A stretch of 64,000 bases of DNA from NCBI GenBank assembly GCA_016808115.1, contig JAEQBH010005397.1:1-64000 (forward strand), given 5' to 3'. This document shows, in pieces, positions 1 to 10,510 of the stretch (within the stretch, counting starts at the first letter, position 1; each line of letters starts with the position of its first letter). The notes beneath the pieces are model-generated. The model was not told the DNA's origin. It ran no database searches and worked only from the letters and a program-made list of their open reading frames with translations. This DNA is from Tetrastigma voinierianum (lineage: Eukaryota; Streptophyta; Magnoliopsida; Vitales; Vitaceae). The position numbers were made by a program, and so were the translations under genes.

Positions 1-59
1 AAATTTTGTTATATTAATATAATTAATTAGGATGAAATATCGTACCTTTCATAATCTAT

Positions 60-280
60 CCACAAGAATTAGCGAATTCCATATAATTTTATAGCTCTAT
101 CTTAAGGATACACTGCAAATTATACAAATGCCTCTTAACCTTAGAACATTAAGTGGTAACTTAAGTGATCTATACATGTTCCAGGTGCCTCTAATAAAGG
201 GCGATAAGAGACTCAAGGCTAGTGAGTTTTTAGTGAGACCATTGTGACCCCTCCACTTACCTGGGGACTATCTTGGTGTA
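60..280 (+). repeat. Left arm of inverted copia pair (copy A, LTR-like)
   Basis: This stretch matches, in reverse complement, the block at about 10331-10494. The shared text includes a run around 'attaagtggtaact' and a longer run ending 'accattgtgacccct'. The match resumes after an inserted element at about 1410-1500 (shared 'caatgtt(t)aataattttgaatttct'). Because gag-like sequence follows at about 1636, I read this as the 5' LTR region of copia copy A. Its outer end lies beyond or near the window edge. Exact LTR ends are not visible. Confidence 0.55.
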
Positions 281-454
281 TGTAATCAAAGTTTTTTTGA
301 AGGAAAAATTGTGTTTTTCATTGATCACAAATAACCTATTTATATACAAAACAATCCCTAAATCAAATAGGAAAGACTGAAGTTTCCTAACTCTACATGA
401 ATACATGTTTCCTTTTCCCAATTAGTTTCTAATTTACAATACTCATAAACAAAC
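281..454 (-). repeat. 3' LTR of the deleted copia element
   Basis: It begins TGTAATCAAAG on the plus strand and ends with ...AAACA. It is near-identical over most of its length to 1215-1396. In the minus reading it starts TGTTTGTTTATGAG directly after the RNase H remnant. Confidence 0.65.
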
Positions 455-1201
455 ACTTCTCAAGTTAGCAGATAGACGTTGATCATGCCCAACTTGTTAC
501 AAAGATAACTGACTCGATCCCCATTCAAAGGTTTTGTGAAAATATCTCATAATTGTTCTTTAGTCTTTACATATCCTATAAAGATCAACCCCAATTGAAT
601 CTTCTCATGGACAAAATAACAATCTATCTCAATATGTTTGGTCCGTTCATGAAATATTAGGTTAGATGCTATATGCATATGTTCATATCACACCAAAGCT
701 ATTTATACCTAAGTTTCGATGCCCACTTCCATCAATAGTTGAAGTGATTCCATTACGATCTCTTGAGCAGGCTTCAAAGCATACTTCATACTCGACTTAT
801 CAAGACCGCAGATTGTAAATACTTCTTGCTTACTCTTCCAAAGATGATTTCCAAAAAAGATATAATATCCTAAGGTGGACTCCCATCTTCCCAGATTCAC
901 CCACTTGCTTCAAAAGTATCAACCTTTAAGATACCATGCTTCTTATACAATATTCCACGCCCTTATTTCTTTTCAAATAAAGATAGATATTCTCCTCTGC
1001 CGCCTAATCATTGATCAGATTACATATACTCGATTCAAACACTTACCGAATACAATATCCAAGTGCTGAAAGCATGCAAGATACAATTCAATTTCCCAAC
1101 CGCCATCTCCTGTCTTCAAATAGGTCTTCTTCCTTAGTACTACACGGTTTTGCACCCAATTTCCCTGTCTCAGATAACAAATCAAGCACATAAAAAAGCT
1201 A

Positions 1202-1214
1202 GGCTCTAATACCA
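1202..1214 (-). other. tRNA-iMet primer binding site of the deleted copia
   Basis: The minus strand reads TGGTATTAGAGCC right after the LTR end (...GATTACA). One mismatch separates it from the TGGTATCAGAGC class of primer sites complementary to the initiator methionine tRNA 3' end. Confidence 0.7.
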
Positions 1215-1396
1215 TGTAATCAGAATTGATTGAAGGAAAAACTGTGTTTTTCATTGATCACAAATAACCTATTTATATACAAGACAATCCCTAAATCAAA
1301 TAGGAAAGACTACGAAGTTTCCTAACTCTACATGAATACATGCTTCCTTTCCCAACTAGTTTCTAATTCTACATTACTATACCAATATATAGTACA
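1215..1396 (-). repeat. 5' LTR of the deleted copia element
   Basis: It starts TGTAATCAGAA on the plus strand. It repeats the left LTR with a few substitutions and small indels. The outer end near 1396 is an estimate. Confidence 0.6.
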
Positions 1397-1635
1397 GCAC
1401 TCATCCACATATCTCTGGTTACGTTCACCCATCAATGTTTAATAATTTTGAATTTCTCATCATAAGGTTAAAGTTAACTGAATTAAATATGATTAGTCTA
1501 TTATGCAATATTTATTAAATTAGATATAGTATAGTGTGGGTCTTAAATTGGTAACACATGCAATTAATGACATAGGCCTCAAAATGTGACATAAGCTTTT
1601 AGACCTTTTTACAGTATCTCGACCTGCTACTTACA

Positions 1636-2480
1636 TAAATATGCTTCCAAATCTTAGGGGTGACAACTACAAAATATGGAAAGAAATTATTCTTCTTCAT
1701 CTAGGGTGGATGGACATTGATTATGCCATAAAGAGAAACCACCAGTACTGACTCAACAAAGCACCCTGAAGTTGCACTCTATGAGCGATGGGAGAGATCC
1801 AATCGGCTCAGCGTAATGTTCATTAAGACAAAAATCATTGCTAATATTAGGGGTTTTGTCGAGCAATATGAGAAAGTCTAAGATTTGTTTAAAAGAATTG
1901 ACACGCTCATCACCTCATGTGTTGCTTTCACGCATCAATCATGAAGTTCTCTCTCCATTTTACCTCATAACCGTTAGGGGTATATGAGTACACCATGTAG
2001 ATGCAAGATTACGACTAACCTAAGAATTGAAGAGATATGTCGAAGCCCTTCTTGCAAGCTCCTTCTTTATTTTTAACACCCTTCCTCAACAATACATGCC
2101 TTCAAGATCTCTTCAGATCACATCATGAGAAGATAATGGGTCAATTAATGACCACATGTATGCCTGAAGAGAAGAGGTCACATGGAATTAGGTGCAAAAT
2201 GCAATAAGAAGCACTGTGGGAAGAACAAAAAGGGTTGACAAGACCTGTGCTTCCACTTCTAAATTGAATCCAAAGGGGAAAAGTAGAATACCACCTCAGG
2301 CTAATATTAAGAAGGAAAACAAGTGTTTCTTCTGTAAAAAGGACACGTGAAGAAAAAATGTTCTAAATTCAAGAAGTAGTTTGAGAAGGAATTGTAATCT
2401 ATCCTCCTTTATTTGTTATGAATCTAATATGGTTAATGTTAATATTAACACCTGGTGGATTGATTCTAGTTCTAGAACTG
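1636..2480 (+). pseudogene. Copia gag remnant (copy A)
   Basis: Plus-strand translation from about 1636 gives a copia gag start ('LRGDNYKIWKE', then 'LGWMDIDYAI'). Further on there is a CCHC-type knuckle (KCFFCKK.GHVKKKCSKFKKW, about 2318-2375) and then a WWIDS protease start near 2452. Many stops and frameshifts lie between these blocks. Gag would form the particle and bind the template RNA, and the knuckle is the nucleic-acid-binding part. The same sequence occurs in reverse orientation at 4640-5584. Copy A stops soon after the protease start, where 2481-2716 becomes unrecognisable and a LINE follows. Confidence 0.75.
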
Positions 2481-2716
2481 AAGAGATGTGCAAACTCCTC
2501 AAGGTATGCAAACCTAAGAAACCAAGAGAGCAAGCAAGAATATACATCATCCAAAACATGTTTCTAAAACTAAAACATAAACACACATCGAAAGGCTTAC
2601 CTCCAGCCATTGATTTCAAACTGACTGAAAAAAACCATCAGCTTTCTACCTTTACCTTACTCTCTGTATGATGGTATTCTAAATTTTTTTCTAAAGGAAA
2701 GGTCAAGAGGACCAGA
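2481..2716. other. Unassigned stretch between copia A and a LINE
   Basis: A 96-codon open frame (2381-2671, plus) starts inside the gag/protease remnant and runs through here. Its second half shows no family I recognise, and it is probably a chance continuation. No promoter, RNA gene or repeat is visible. Confidence 0.4.
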
Positions 2717-3660
2717 TTTTTTTTTTCATAAGAGAAATAATGACTGTGGAAACAAAGTGCGCCAAACAAGATGTGAAGTATACAACCAGCCCCTAAAATG
2801 CAGAGGGAACAAAAACACCCTCAACCAAGATAATAGAGACTTCAACCCAACCCAACCAACTTCTCCACAAAACTACAACAGGAAGGACCTTGAAACATGA
2901 AAACAAAAGCCTGCCCAAAGATACAAAATCTGACTTAATTTCGTGAACGACCGTTTCCTTTTCAAAAACTCTTCTGCTCCATTCACGCCACGCAGCCTAG
3001 AAAAGGCAGCAGAGGCACAATACACCTTTTGATCTTCCTAACAAAAGAACCATGCCAACTAAGAAGCACCTCCTTTACTATGGAAGGAAGCAACCAAAAC
3101 CCACCAAATAAGGAAAAAACAAAGTGCCATAAATCACGTGTCAAGTCGCAGTGAATGAGAAGGTGATCAGTGGATTCCTCCTCCCTCTTACAGAGATAGC
3201 ACTTGTTTGCCACTGCCCATCCCCTTTTTTGAACATTGTCTAATGTCAATATTTTATTCCATGTAGCCTCCCAAGCGAAAATCCCTGCTTTAGGAGGGAC
3301 CCAAGTGTTCCAAATTACCATGGAAGGAAAAACCATCCCCCTCCTCGGCTCCAACTCACCATACAACCGTTTGACAGCAAAACTACCATCCTTTGCCCCC
3401 ACCCACACCACACAATCCTCAAAATCCTGCAGCCTTTTCCTTTGCAATCTTGGAAGAAATCTCTCTACCTCCTCCAACTCCCAATCATTAAAAGATCTAG
3501 CAAAACATAGAGCCCAACCACCTGCCCAGAGCCGGTCCCAAACCCTTCACACCCCAAGCTTCCTCTTCCCATCTATCTATCCTCCCAAATTTCACTTTCC
3601 TCCCATTCCCTAATTACATAGTTTCTGTTTCATCCCCTTCCCAACAATAGCCCAATCCAA
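2717..3660 (-). mobile_element. 5'-truncated L1-type LINE
   Basis: The element runs on the minus strand and ends at a T-tract (about 2717-2728, the poly-A tail read in reverse). The frame 2983-3477 carries the plant LINE C-terminal zinc-binding domain (zf-RVT). It reads 'WNTWVPPKAGIFAWEATWN', 'QKRGWAVANKCYLCKREEES' and 'DHLLIHC', with the Cys-x2-Cys...His...Cys pattern intact. Upstream, broken by a stop, the linker 'SFNDWELEEVERFL' is recognisable. RT and endonuclease domains are absent, as expected of a 5'-truncated copy. It sits between the broken ends of copia copies A and B. Confidence 0.85.
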
Positions 3661-4640
3661 TCTTAATAGTCTTCACATAGCCTTGTAGCACTATGCATCC
3701 AATGTTTCATTCTTGAAAGAAGGGCACATATATATTGAGAGTAATCATTAATGAAAGTGATGAAATATTTCTGACCAAGCATATCCATATCTGGATAGCA
3801 TATGTTGGTTTGTATGTGTTAAAAGGCGGCATCATATTCATATTAAACCAAAATCTTACAAGCCAGTTGTGAGGCTGAGCGCTATTTGAATAGCAAGATC
3901 AAAGCTCATTAATAGGGAGGTCGCTGGTTCAAGCCACATCTCTGCAATTTATTCCTCATTTGTTGATTTGAAAGTCCATGGAGGATTCTATTTTGTTTGT
4001 TTAACTCTCCACGTGTGGGTATGGGAACTAGTTGAGAGGTGTTAGCTACGCACTAGATCATATTGAAACAATCTACAAGCTTGAGCTTTGTAGACATCAC
4101 ATTAAGGTATGATTTAAGAGGTTCCACTTATTACACTTTTCTTAGACTCACATGTCTACTATCTTGAATGTGTTATACAAGTCTCGAGATCAATATAATC
4201 CAAAGTACTAAGTAATTTCGGGCCATGATGAATCTCTCTTTTAGTCCATCATGATACACCTAATTCATGCCCTAACATAGAAGAATCCCCATTAATATTA
4301 CACCCTGCCACCAATATGGGCATGTAGAGAATTATCAAGGTCACTTCCATAAGTAAATCTGTATAATATCCATAAAATTCATGTTCCAATATGATTTGAT
4401 TTATGAAATAAATTATAGAAAAAGATTGTCTTTGAAAGTAAAGAAAACTTAATGGAAAGACTTATTAGAAACAAAAATCAAATTTCGTATGTTCCATACA
4501 TAAAATGTCCTTTCCACAACTAAAACAAAGCCACTGCCTAGAGTTAACATGCATGTTCCAATAGCCTCCACATGTATCTCATCTTGCTTGCCCGATAAGA
4601 TGCTTAGCCTACTTCCATTAGGTCTTTAGGTTTTGTGACA
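3661..4640 (-). pseudogene. Copia protease, GAG-pre-integrase and integrase remnant (copy B)
   Basis: Minus-strand translation gives, from right to left, three copia blocks. First is a protease tail (VEAIGTCMLTL..GSGFVLVVE, about 4600-4500). Second is a GAG-pre-integrase block (SMLGHELG...LDYIDLETCI, about 4290-4150). Third is the integrase start (KYFITFINDYSQYI, about 3772-3730). Integrase joins the cDNA to host DNA. The catalytic core beyond the first motif is lost at the LINE. A SINE (3855-4056) interrupts the reading. Several frameshifts show the copy is dead. Confidence 0.75.
3855..4056 (+). mobile_element. tRNA-derived SINE, copy 1
   Basis: A tRNA-like head carries a box A-like stretch (about 3861-3882, 'agttgtgaggctgagcgct') and a box B-like stretch (about 3924-3936, 'ctggttcaagcc'). 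A body follows that also occurs at 13017-13217 in reverse. Shared text includes 'cctcatttgttgatttga' and an 'aaagtccat' block, then 'gtgtgggtatggg'. RNA polymerase III would transcribe such an element from the internal boxes. The flanks 'atcatattcatattaaac' and 'atcatattgaaac' look like a decayed target duplication. It splits the copia integrase of copy B. Confidence 0.7.
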
Positions 4641-5584
4641 CTACAAGGCACTGCAATATGGATTGTAGAACTGCACGATCCACCAGATGTTAATATTAAC
4701 ATTAACCATGGGCTAGGATTCATAAATAAAACAAATGAGGATAGATTATCTTTCTTCTGAAACCACTTCTCGAATTTAGGACAATCTTTCTTCACTTGTC
4801 CCTTCTTTTACAGAAACATTTAAGTTTTCCTCTTGGTCACTTATGATTCTCACCCTTCCTCTCTCACTGATTTGAAGAACATCTTTAAAATAGTCAATTG
4901 TTTCTTCCCATAGGTTAATCCAACATCATGTCACCAATTCCATGACGAAGTTCTCTTGAACACACACACCACACCACACTGATCATCATCTGTTGGTGTG
5001 GATGTAAGAGATCTAAAAAATATTGATGAGGTAAGAACAAATAAAGTGTACTAGGAAGGACCTGCACATATCTAGATCCAAAGTTTTTGCTTGAGTCAAT
5101 GTCCCTCATCCTAAGGATGTGTCACACACCTTTCACCAGAGGCAAATGGAAGAACTCATTATCGAGATAGCGCCAAAGCTTCCATGACGAATTGACTCGC
5201 CATGATCCAACGAAATTTGACCTTCATGCTCAATAGAACCTCTTAATGTGATGATTTTTTGTTCTGAGCTGAAACATTACGTCGAGCCGATCGATTCTCT
5301 CATCACTCATATACGTAATCAGAATATGTGTGCTGGTCAATACCGCTAGGTTTCTCTTTCCTTATGGCATAACTAATGTCCATCCACCCTTATATGAATA
5401 GAAGCAACCTTTTTCCATATTTGAGACACCCCTAAGTTTTAGAATTTCTAGGCGCATATCAATGTAAGTAGCAGGTTGAGATACTATAAAAAGGTCCAAA
5501 AGCTTATGTCAGATTTGCGGCTTATATCACTAATTGCATGTGTTTCCAATGTAAGACACACTAAACTATATCTAATTTAATATA
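4640..5584 (-). pseudogene. Copia gag remnant (copy B)
   Basis: This is the reverse-complement partner of copy A gag (1500-2480). Shared landmarks are the 'attaaattagatatagt' 5' leader, 'ggtggatggacatt', the knuckle region (about 4810-4760) and 'ggttaatgttaatattaaca' next to the protease start. Reading is from right to left, with multiple stops. At 5584 the copy is cut by the LTR of another copia. Its LTR-like arm resumes at about 10226, across two later insertions. Confidence 0.75.
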
Positions 5585-5763
5585 TGTAGAAAGAAAGAAA
5601 GACAAAAAAATTGGAGGAATGAATTCCTTGTATTTTTTCATTGATCCATTGTGAATATATATATACAAAGGTCAATCTAACCTCCCTAATAGATTGCAAC
5701 TCTATAAGACAAGTTTCCTAATAGATTACAACTCTATATGTAAAGTAGATATATGCTATAACA
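5585..5763 (-). repeat. 3' LTR of the 5.6-9.7 kb copia
   Basis: It shares 'ttggaggaatgaatt' and 'acaagtttcctaatagatta' with the right copy at 9560-9733. On the minus strand it begins TGTTATAGCATATATC, directly after the polypurine tract. Confidence 0.8.
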
Positions 5764-5778
5764 CTCCCCCTCAAGTTG
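5764..5778 (-). other. Polypurine tract of the copia
   Basis: The minus strand reads CAACTTGAGGGGGAG immediately before the LTR. This is the standard copia plus-strand priming site. Confidence 0.85.
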
Positions 5779-7250
5779 GAGCATAGATATTAATCATGTC
5801 CAACTTGTTACACAGATACCTAACTCGATCCCTATTTAGGCGCTGTAAAGATATCGTACGATTGTTTTACAGTCTTGGCGTATCGCATCGAAATCAAGTC
5901 AAGTGGTATTTTACCATGAATGAAATGATCTATCTCGATATGCTTAGTTCGTTCATGGAAAATGAGATTAAAAGCGATATGAAAAGCGACAGTTGTCACG
6001 CAAAGTTTTGCTAAGATGGTGTCTTAATGCCGACTCCCATTAAGAGTTAATGAAGCCCACATGTCACGCATCTGAGGCGTATCGTTGCTCACATGTCGGA
6101 CTACCTTTTCGATCGAGAAATGACACTCTTCTAACTCTTCCATGAGGTAGATTCATAATGACGCGTGCTTGTGGTGGACCTCTGTCTTCCTTAAATCCTG
6201 TGATCAGCATCGTGAAGCGCTAAAGTCTATTATGCTATGATTCTTGTATAAAATCTGTCCGGGGGCTCCTTTAAATGCGTAAATTTGTTCTCTGTTCTTG
6301 ATGATGTATTTGTTGGAAAATACATATCACGGCTTACAATACTAAGCGGGTGAGCGATATTAGGACCAGTATTGTAAGGTGGTCGACCACGGTAGTTTTA
6401 TCTCTCTCAAGATCCTCAAATGTTTAGCCTTCTCTATTAAGTTGTACACTGAAACCATAGGAGAGCGCGTAGTTTTACCCCGATTTCCAATCTCGAACAA
6501 TAAATCAATGCGTATTTCTTTTGAGGTAAGAAGATTCCATGTTTGTTTCGCATAACTTCAATGCCTAATAAGTATCTTAGCATCCTTAAATCCTTTGTAT
6601 GGAATTGATTCTGAAGAAAGGACTTAAGAGATGAGATACCTTTACAATCACTCCCAGTGTGCTAATATCGTCCACATACCTCTCATGAATGATACAGGCC
6701 AAGAGTTCTGTAGAGAAGGCAAAGTGGTGATTCTAACTCTTTTGCATGCCAAATTCCCTCCAGCGGCTTGGTGGTGCAAACCACACCGTGGGCTTTGTTT
6801 TCAAACCATACAAGACTTCCAGGCGACAAACTCTCCTTCTCTGAGCAACAAACCGCAGAGTTGCTCGTATTATACAATATCCTCACAAGATTAGTCATGA
6901 AGAAAAGATATTCTTAATATCAAAGCGGTGGAGATTCAATTATAAGTGGCAGCGAGGAAATAAAAAGTCGAACATATGTCATGCCAGCAATAGGGGAAAA
7001 TTAGCCGAAATAGTCTATCTGTGGAATTACAAGTCTGCTTTGCATGAGACGGGCTTTCAATCGAACAATGGATCATGAGGATAAGGCCTTCACTATGACA
7101 CTTAGCGACAACCGATGGCTTTCTTTGACATGAAGTAGCAGACCGTCAGTACCATTGTCGTCAGAGACATTCATCCTCTCACCACATCATGAGTATACGC
7201 CGGTCGAGGGATGACGAGGGCTTCAAAAACATTGTTAGGCAACAAAATAG
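5779..7250 (-). pseudogene. Copia RT and RNase H remnant
   Basis: Minus-strand translation in shifting frames gives RT and RNase H pieces. The RT start reads 'SHRLSLSVIVKAL...IVRLKARL' near 7130-7040, equivalent to the RWVYTIK...RLKARLVAKG motif. A damaged 'YGLKQSPR' block reads 'WKQSPRCGLHHQ' near 6800. The RNase H end reads 'FHSW..TxLDFD..RQDCKTI' near 5950-5860, equivalent to HERTKHIEID...DIFTK. RT and RNase H would turn the element RNA into DNA in the particle. The YVDD active-site segment is not readable, and stops occur throughout. Confidence 0.75.
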
Positions 7251-7335
7251 AGTCAAGGATCTGATAAAAGAGCAGAAGCGTGATAGTGGTCATAAGAGTA
7301 AAATGAGAGATTTGATGGCCTTATTGTGTTTCACG

Positions 7336-8300
7336 CTACGGAGCAATAGGAAGATCATCACTTTGAAGCTGGTTGATGTCGAAGCAGCGGTGGAGGAGCT
7401 CGAGCGGGGGTGTTGCAGAGTGTAGACCTGAGTGATAGGAGGTTTTACCTGAGCAAGGATAAAAGCAGGTTCGGGAGAGACAATTAGTGAGGCAAAGTAT
7501 AAACAAGCAAGTCTTCTTCCTCCCCCCCGGACTCGTAACTTGATGGGCGGAAGGAAAATGGGGTGTCTCGAAGAATGCAACATCGGTAGACCTGAGAAAT
7601 GCTTGTCGAAGAGTGGGACAATAACACCTATACCCTTTTTGAACACGAGAATATCCCACAAAGATACACTTTAAGGACTTTGGATCAAGTTTAGAGACTT
7701 GAGGACGGACATCCCAAACAAAGCATATGCATCCAAATACCTTAGGATCAATAGGGAACAACGGATTATTTGGAAACAACTTGTGATAAGGAGTCGCCTA
7801 ATTAAGAACCGATGAGGGCATCCTATTAATAAAAAAACAAGTTGTGGAGACTACGTCGGCCCAAAAATGTTTAGGAACATTCATTTGGAACAAAAGGGCT
7901 CGGGTAGTCTCAAAAAAAATATACAGTATTTCTCTCATTTGCCACTGATAGAGAAGGTGTATCAACACACAGTGCGATGGAGAATCCATTATTTAACATC
8001 AAGAATTTGAAAAGGTTTAGGCAAATATTATTTGGCATTATCCCTTCGCGGTGTTTGCATAGAGACATGAGAGTGTGTTTGTATTTGGCGCAAAGGCAAC
8101 AAAATGAAAAAAGCTCAGAATGACTTTTCATTAGATAAAGTCAAATGATACGAGAGAAATCATCCATAAAGGTAACAAAATATTTAAACCCAATCGGAAA
8201 CAAAATTAGACAAGGACCCCAAACATCATAATGAACTAACTCAAAATGAGCGGAAGCTCAATTATTGACTATAGGACGCAAATGCACTCGATGAAACTTA
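7336..8300 (-). pseudogene. Copia integrase remnant
   Basis: The open frame 7336-7779 carries the copia integrase C-terminal block 'VFGCICFVWDVRPQ...LKCIFVGYS'. The frame 7798-7989 carries 'MNVPKHFWADVVSTTCFFIN', which normally lies just before it. Further right (about 8230-8150) 'GFKYFVTFMDDFSR'-like sequence marks the catalytic core start. At least three frameshifts separate these pieces. The protein would insert element cDNA into the host genome. Confidence 0.85.
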
Positions 8301-8573
8301 TTGACATGACTCACGAGTTCAATGAGGATAGGCTAAAGCGAAATATGGCTTCTTGACAAGGGAGAGCGATGACCCATGCAACAGTGTAATTGAATGGGAG
8401 TACTTGACCCCCAGAAACAAACATGGACTTTGGCAACTCTGTTTCAAGGATGTAGAGACACCCAGACTCGCATCCTCGGCCAATAATTTGCTTCATCGAA
8501 AGATCCTGAATCATCAAATGAACAAGGAAGAATGAATGTACAATTAAATTAATACAGTGAGTTTACTCATAAA

Positions 8574-8891
8574 TTAAAGATTTAAAAAAATTGAGTAAAC
8601 TGATGAAAGGTAAAAGTGATTAGAAGTCGGATGAATTGTCGACAGAAAGACCTGAAATGTTGGCCCGTCTATGAGGGTAATGAAGTAAGTGAAGGGTGTA
8701 GTGAAAGCGTAGTAAATAGCTGAATTACTTGTCATGTGGTCAATGGCTCTAGAGTTAATGACCCATGTAGAGGAAGAGGAAATAAAACATGCGTTGGTTT
8801 TACCTAACTTGACATGTCTTGATAGAAGTACATGCAGACTGAAGTGATTTATGATGATGAACAGATTGAAATCTTCGATTTTGTGCACCAA
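8574..8891 (-). pseudogene. Copia protease remnant
   Basis: The 105-codon frame contains 'STWVINSRAIDHMTSNSAI', equivalent to the copia protease active-site block WIIDSGATDHMTGN. The catalytic DSG reads NSR here, so even this piece would be inactive. A GAG-pre-integrase remnant follows at 8311-8517. Confidence 0.8.
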
Positions 8892-8899
8892 CTTCCTAA

Positions 8900-9500
8900 T
8901 TAAAGCGATACGTATCTTGGATTATGGCAATAATGACACACAACTCCTCCTGAGTGTTTCATGTTAGTCATAGAAGTATATCTAACTCGAACAAGCCTTT
9001 GAAAATCCGAAAAATACCAGAAAAATGAGATCTTGCAAAGAAAAGAACCACCTTTCCACAAAAAGCACCACAGCTGAATGAATTTTAGCCCTAGAAACCA
9101 CAAATCACCTCTAGATGCTACTGGATCTTAGAAAAAATCAAGAAAGGATCACAAAAGCATAGTCTCTCAAGGCTGTCGAGCATAAAAAGGGCTAAAAGTC
9201 ATTATTCCGACGGTTGGACGAGGGAGGAAGGTGGCTAGGAATGCTCGTCATGGCGGCTGGTGACCCTGCTAGAGAAGTCCGATGACCGGAGGATGTCCCA
9301 CGTGCCCCCACACGCCGGCATTTGGGGGACAATCGCTAGGACAATGAAGGTGCATGAGGGACAAGTGTTGACATTTCGACAACCAGATTTCGGGGACAAG
9401 CCGATCTCCAGGCAGCGCACCTAGTGGTGGTGGTAGTGTTAACCACGGACCACCACACAAAGTGGTGTTCAAAAAACACACCCCTGGAGTCCTCTGAGGT
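8900..9500 (-). pseudogene. Copia gag remnant
   Basis: The frame 8900-9103 ends in 'GGVVCHYCHNPRYVSL', matching the start of a copia CCHC knuckle (C-x2-C-x3-4-[HR]). The rest, to about 9500, is low-similarity gag and leader with stops. A primer site next to the right LTR is not recognisable. Confidence 0.5.
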
Positions 9501-9559
9501 TCTTAAAGTGACTCAAAAGAATTACCTTTTGGGAACTGACTCAAGCCCTAGGCTGATGC

Positions 9560-9733
9560 ATTTAGAAAGAAAGAGCATTAAAGGAATTGGAGGAATGAAT
9601 TCTTTGTATTTTTCATTGATACAGTGTGAATATATATATATATACAAGACCAATCCCAACTTTTATTCTAATAGTTACAACTCTATAAGACAAGTTTCCT
9701 AATAGATTACAACACATATGTAAAGTAGATGTT
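9560..9733 (-). repeat. 5' LTR of the 5.6-9.7 kb copia, truncated
   Basis: It repeats the left LTR from 'agaaagaaagag' to 'gtaaagtagatg', then breaks at the T-tract of a LINE at 9731-9740. The expected last bases (tatgctataaca in the left LTR) are missing. Confidence 0.75.
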
Positions 9734-10225
9734 TTTTTTTGATGAGTAAAAGCAGTATTATAAAAGGGAGAAATTCAATGAGTACCACGGGAAGTGGACA
9801 CAAAACTAAACACACAACGAACGAGAAAAGCAGAAAAAACTACCTACACTGACCATGTTAGAAATCTAAAACGAGTTTGTAGTATCATTGCCAAGCAGTT
9901 GGCTTGACTCCACAAATTGGAGATAAAGTTAATTTTAAATCCTTTGGTAGAGGTCACCTTGTTCTCGAGCATGACTTGTTTCTAGCACCAAATAGTCAAA
10001 AAGACACAAATGAGTAGCGGCCAAATTTTTTCAGCTTCTTTCCCACGGCTCGCCTTGCTAGGCTAACGGGGTATAGGAGTGAGCGGGGAACACCCAGCTA
10101 AACCCATGATTGGCCAAACAAGTCCTGACATTTTGCACTTCTGCAGTGGATCAATAAATGGTTTATGGTTTCCTCATCCTCCTCACACAGAAAGCATCTG
10201 TTTGCACTATGGGCTAAATCTTTAT
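9731..10225 (-). mobile_element. 5'-truncated LINE tail
   Basis: A T-tract at 9731-9740 marks the poly-A end. Minus-strand translation near 10205-10150 gives 'SANRCFLCEEDEETINHLLIHC', the zf-RVT zinc motif typical of plant L1 ORF2 ends. Only this last part of ORF2 and the 3' region remain. It lies between the truncated copia LTR and the resumed LTR-like arm of copia copy B. Confidence 0.8.
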
Positions 10226-10510
10226 TTAATTAATTCACTTTAACTTTATGATAGAAATTCAAAATTATTTAACATTGATGGGTGAACAATAATCCAAGAT
10301 ACCAATAGGTGCCTGTGTTTATATAAACTAGGGGTCACAATGGTTTCACTAAAAACCCACTTGCCTTGAGGCTCTTATCAAGTCTTTTGTCAGGACTTTC
10401 CTAGACATATATAGTCCACACAAGTTACCACTTAATATTACTAGGTTATGAGACCACTTGTATAATTTGCATTTCTATCCTTAAAAATAAAGTAAAAACC
10501 TAAGTTTTCA
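10226..10510 (-). repeat. Right arm of inverted copia pair (copy B, LTR-like)
   Basis: This is the reverse complement of 100-280 plus 1420-1500 (shared 'caccattgtgacccct'-type and 'ttaaataattttgaatttct'-type runs). It shows that copies A and B once had the same 5' region in opposite orientation. Similarity fades beyond about 10495. Confidence 0.6.

Larger units (their letters stand above)
281..1396 (-). mobile_element. Internally deleted Ty1/copia element (minus strand)
   Basis: Two direct repeats of about 175 bp (281-454 and 1215-1396) share the text 'gtgtttttcattgatcac' and following sequence. They flank only about 760 bp. Next to the right repeat (positions 1202-1214), the minus strand reads TGGTATTAGAGCC, one base off the usual tRNA-iMet primer site. 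Next to the left repeat, minus-strand translation of about 690-455 gives a broken copia RNase H tail: a 'NxISWTDQTYxDR'-type HERTKHIEID match and a 'FHKTF' version of DIFTKPL. gag, integrase and RT are missing, so this is a deletion derivative. It lies inside the LTR-like arm of copia copy A. Confidence 0.7.
5585..9733 (-). mobile_element. Degraded full-length Ty1/copia element (minus strand)
   Basis: Two direct repeats (5585-5763 and about 9560-9733) bound a minus-strand interior with all copia parts in order. From right to left these are gag knuckle (about 8960-8910), protease (8870-8640), integrase (8300-7336), RT (about 7150-6300) and RNase H (about 6250-5780). A polypurine tract follows. 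The right LTR is cut short at 9733, where a LINE tail begins. The element is inserted in copia copy B, whose homology stops at 5584 and resumes near 10226. No long open frame survives. Confidence 0.85.

Noticed and set aside
3236..3613. 125-codon plus frame
   Set aside because: It is the antisense of the LINE zf-RVT frame 2983-3477.
3861..3936. Functional tRNA gene
   Set aside because: Boxes A and B are present but no cloverleaf can be drawn, and the same body occurs in a second copy with target duplications, so it is a SINE.
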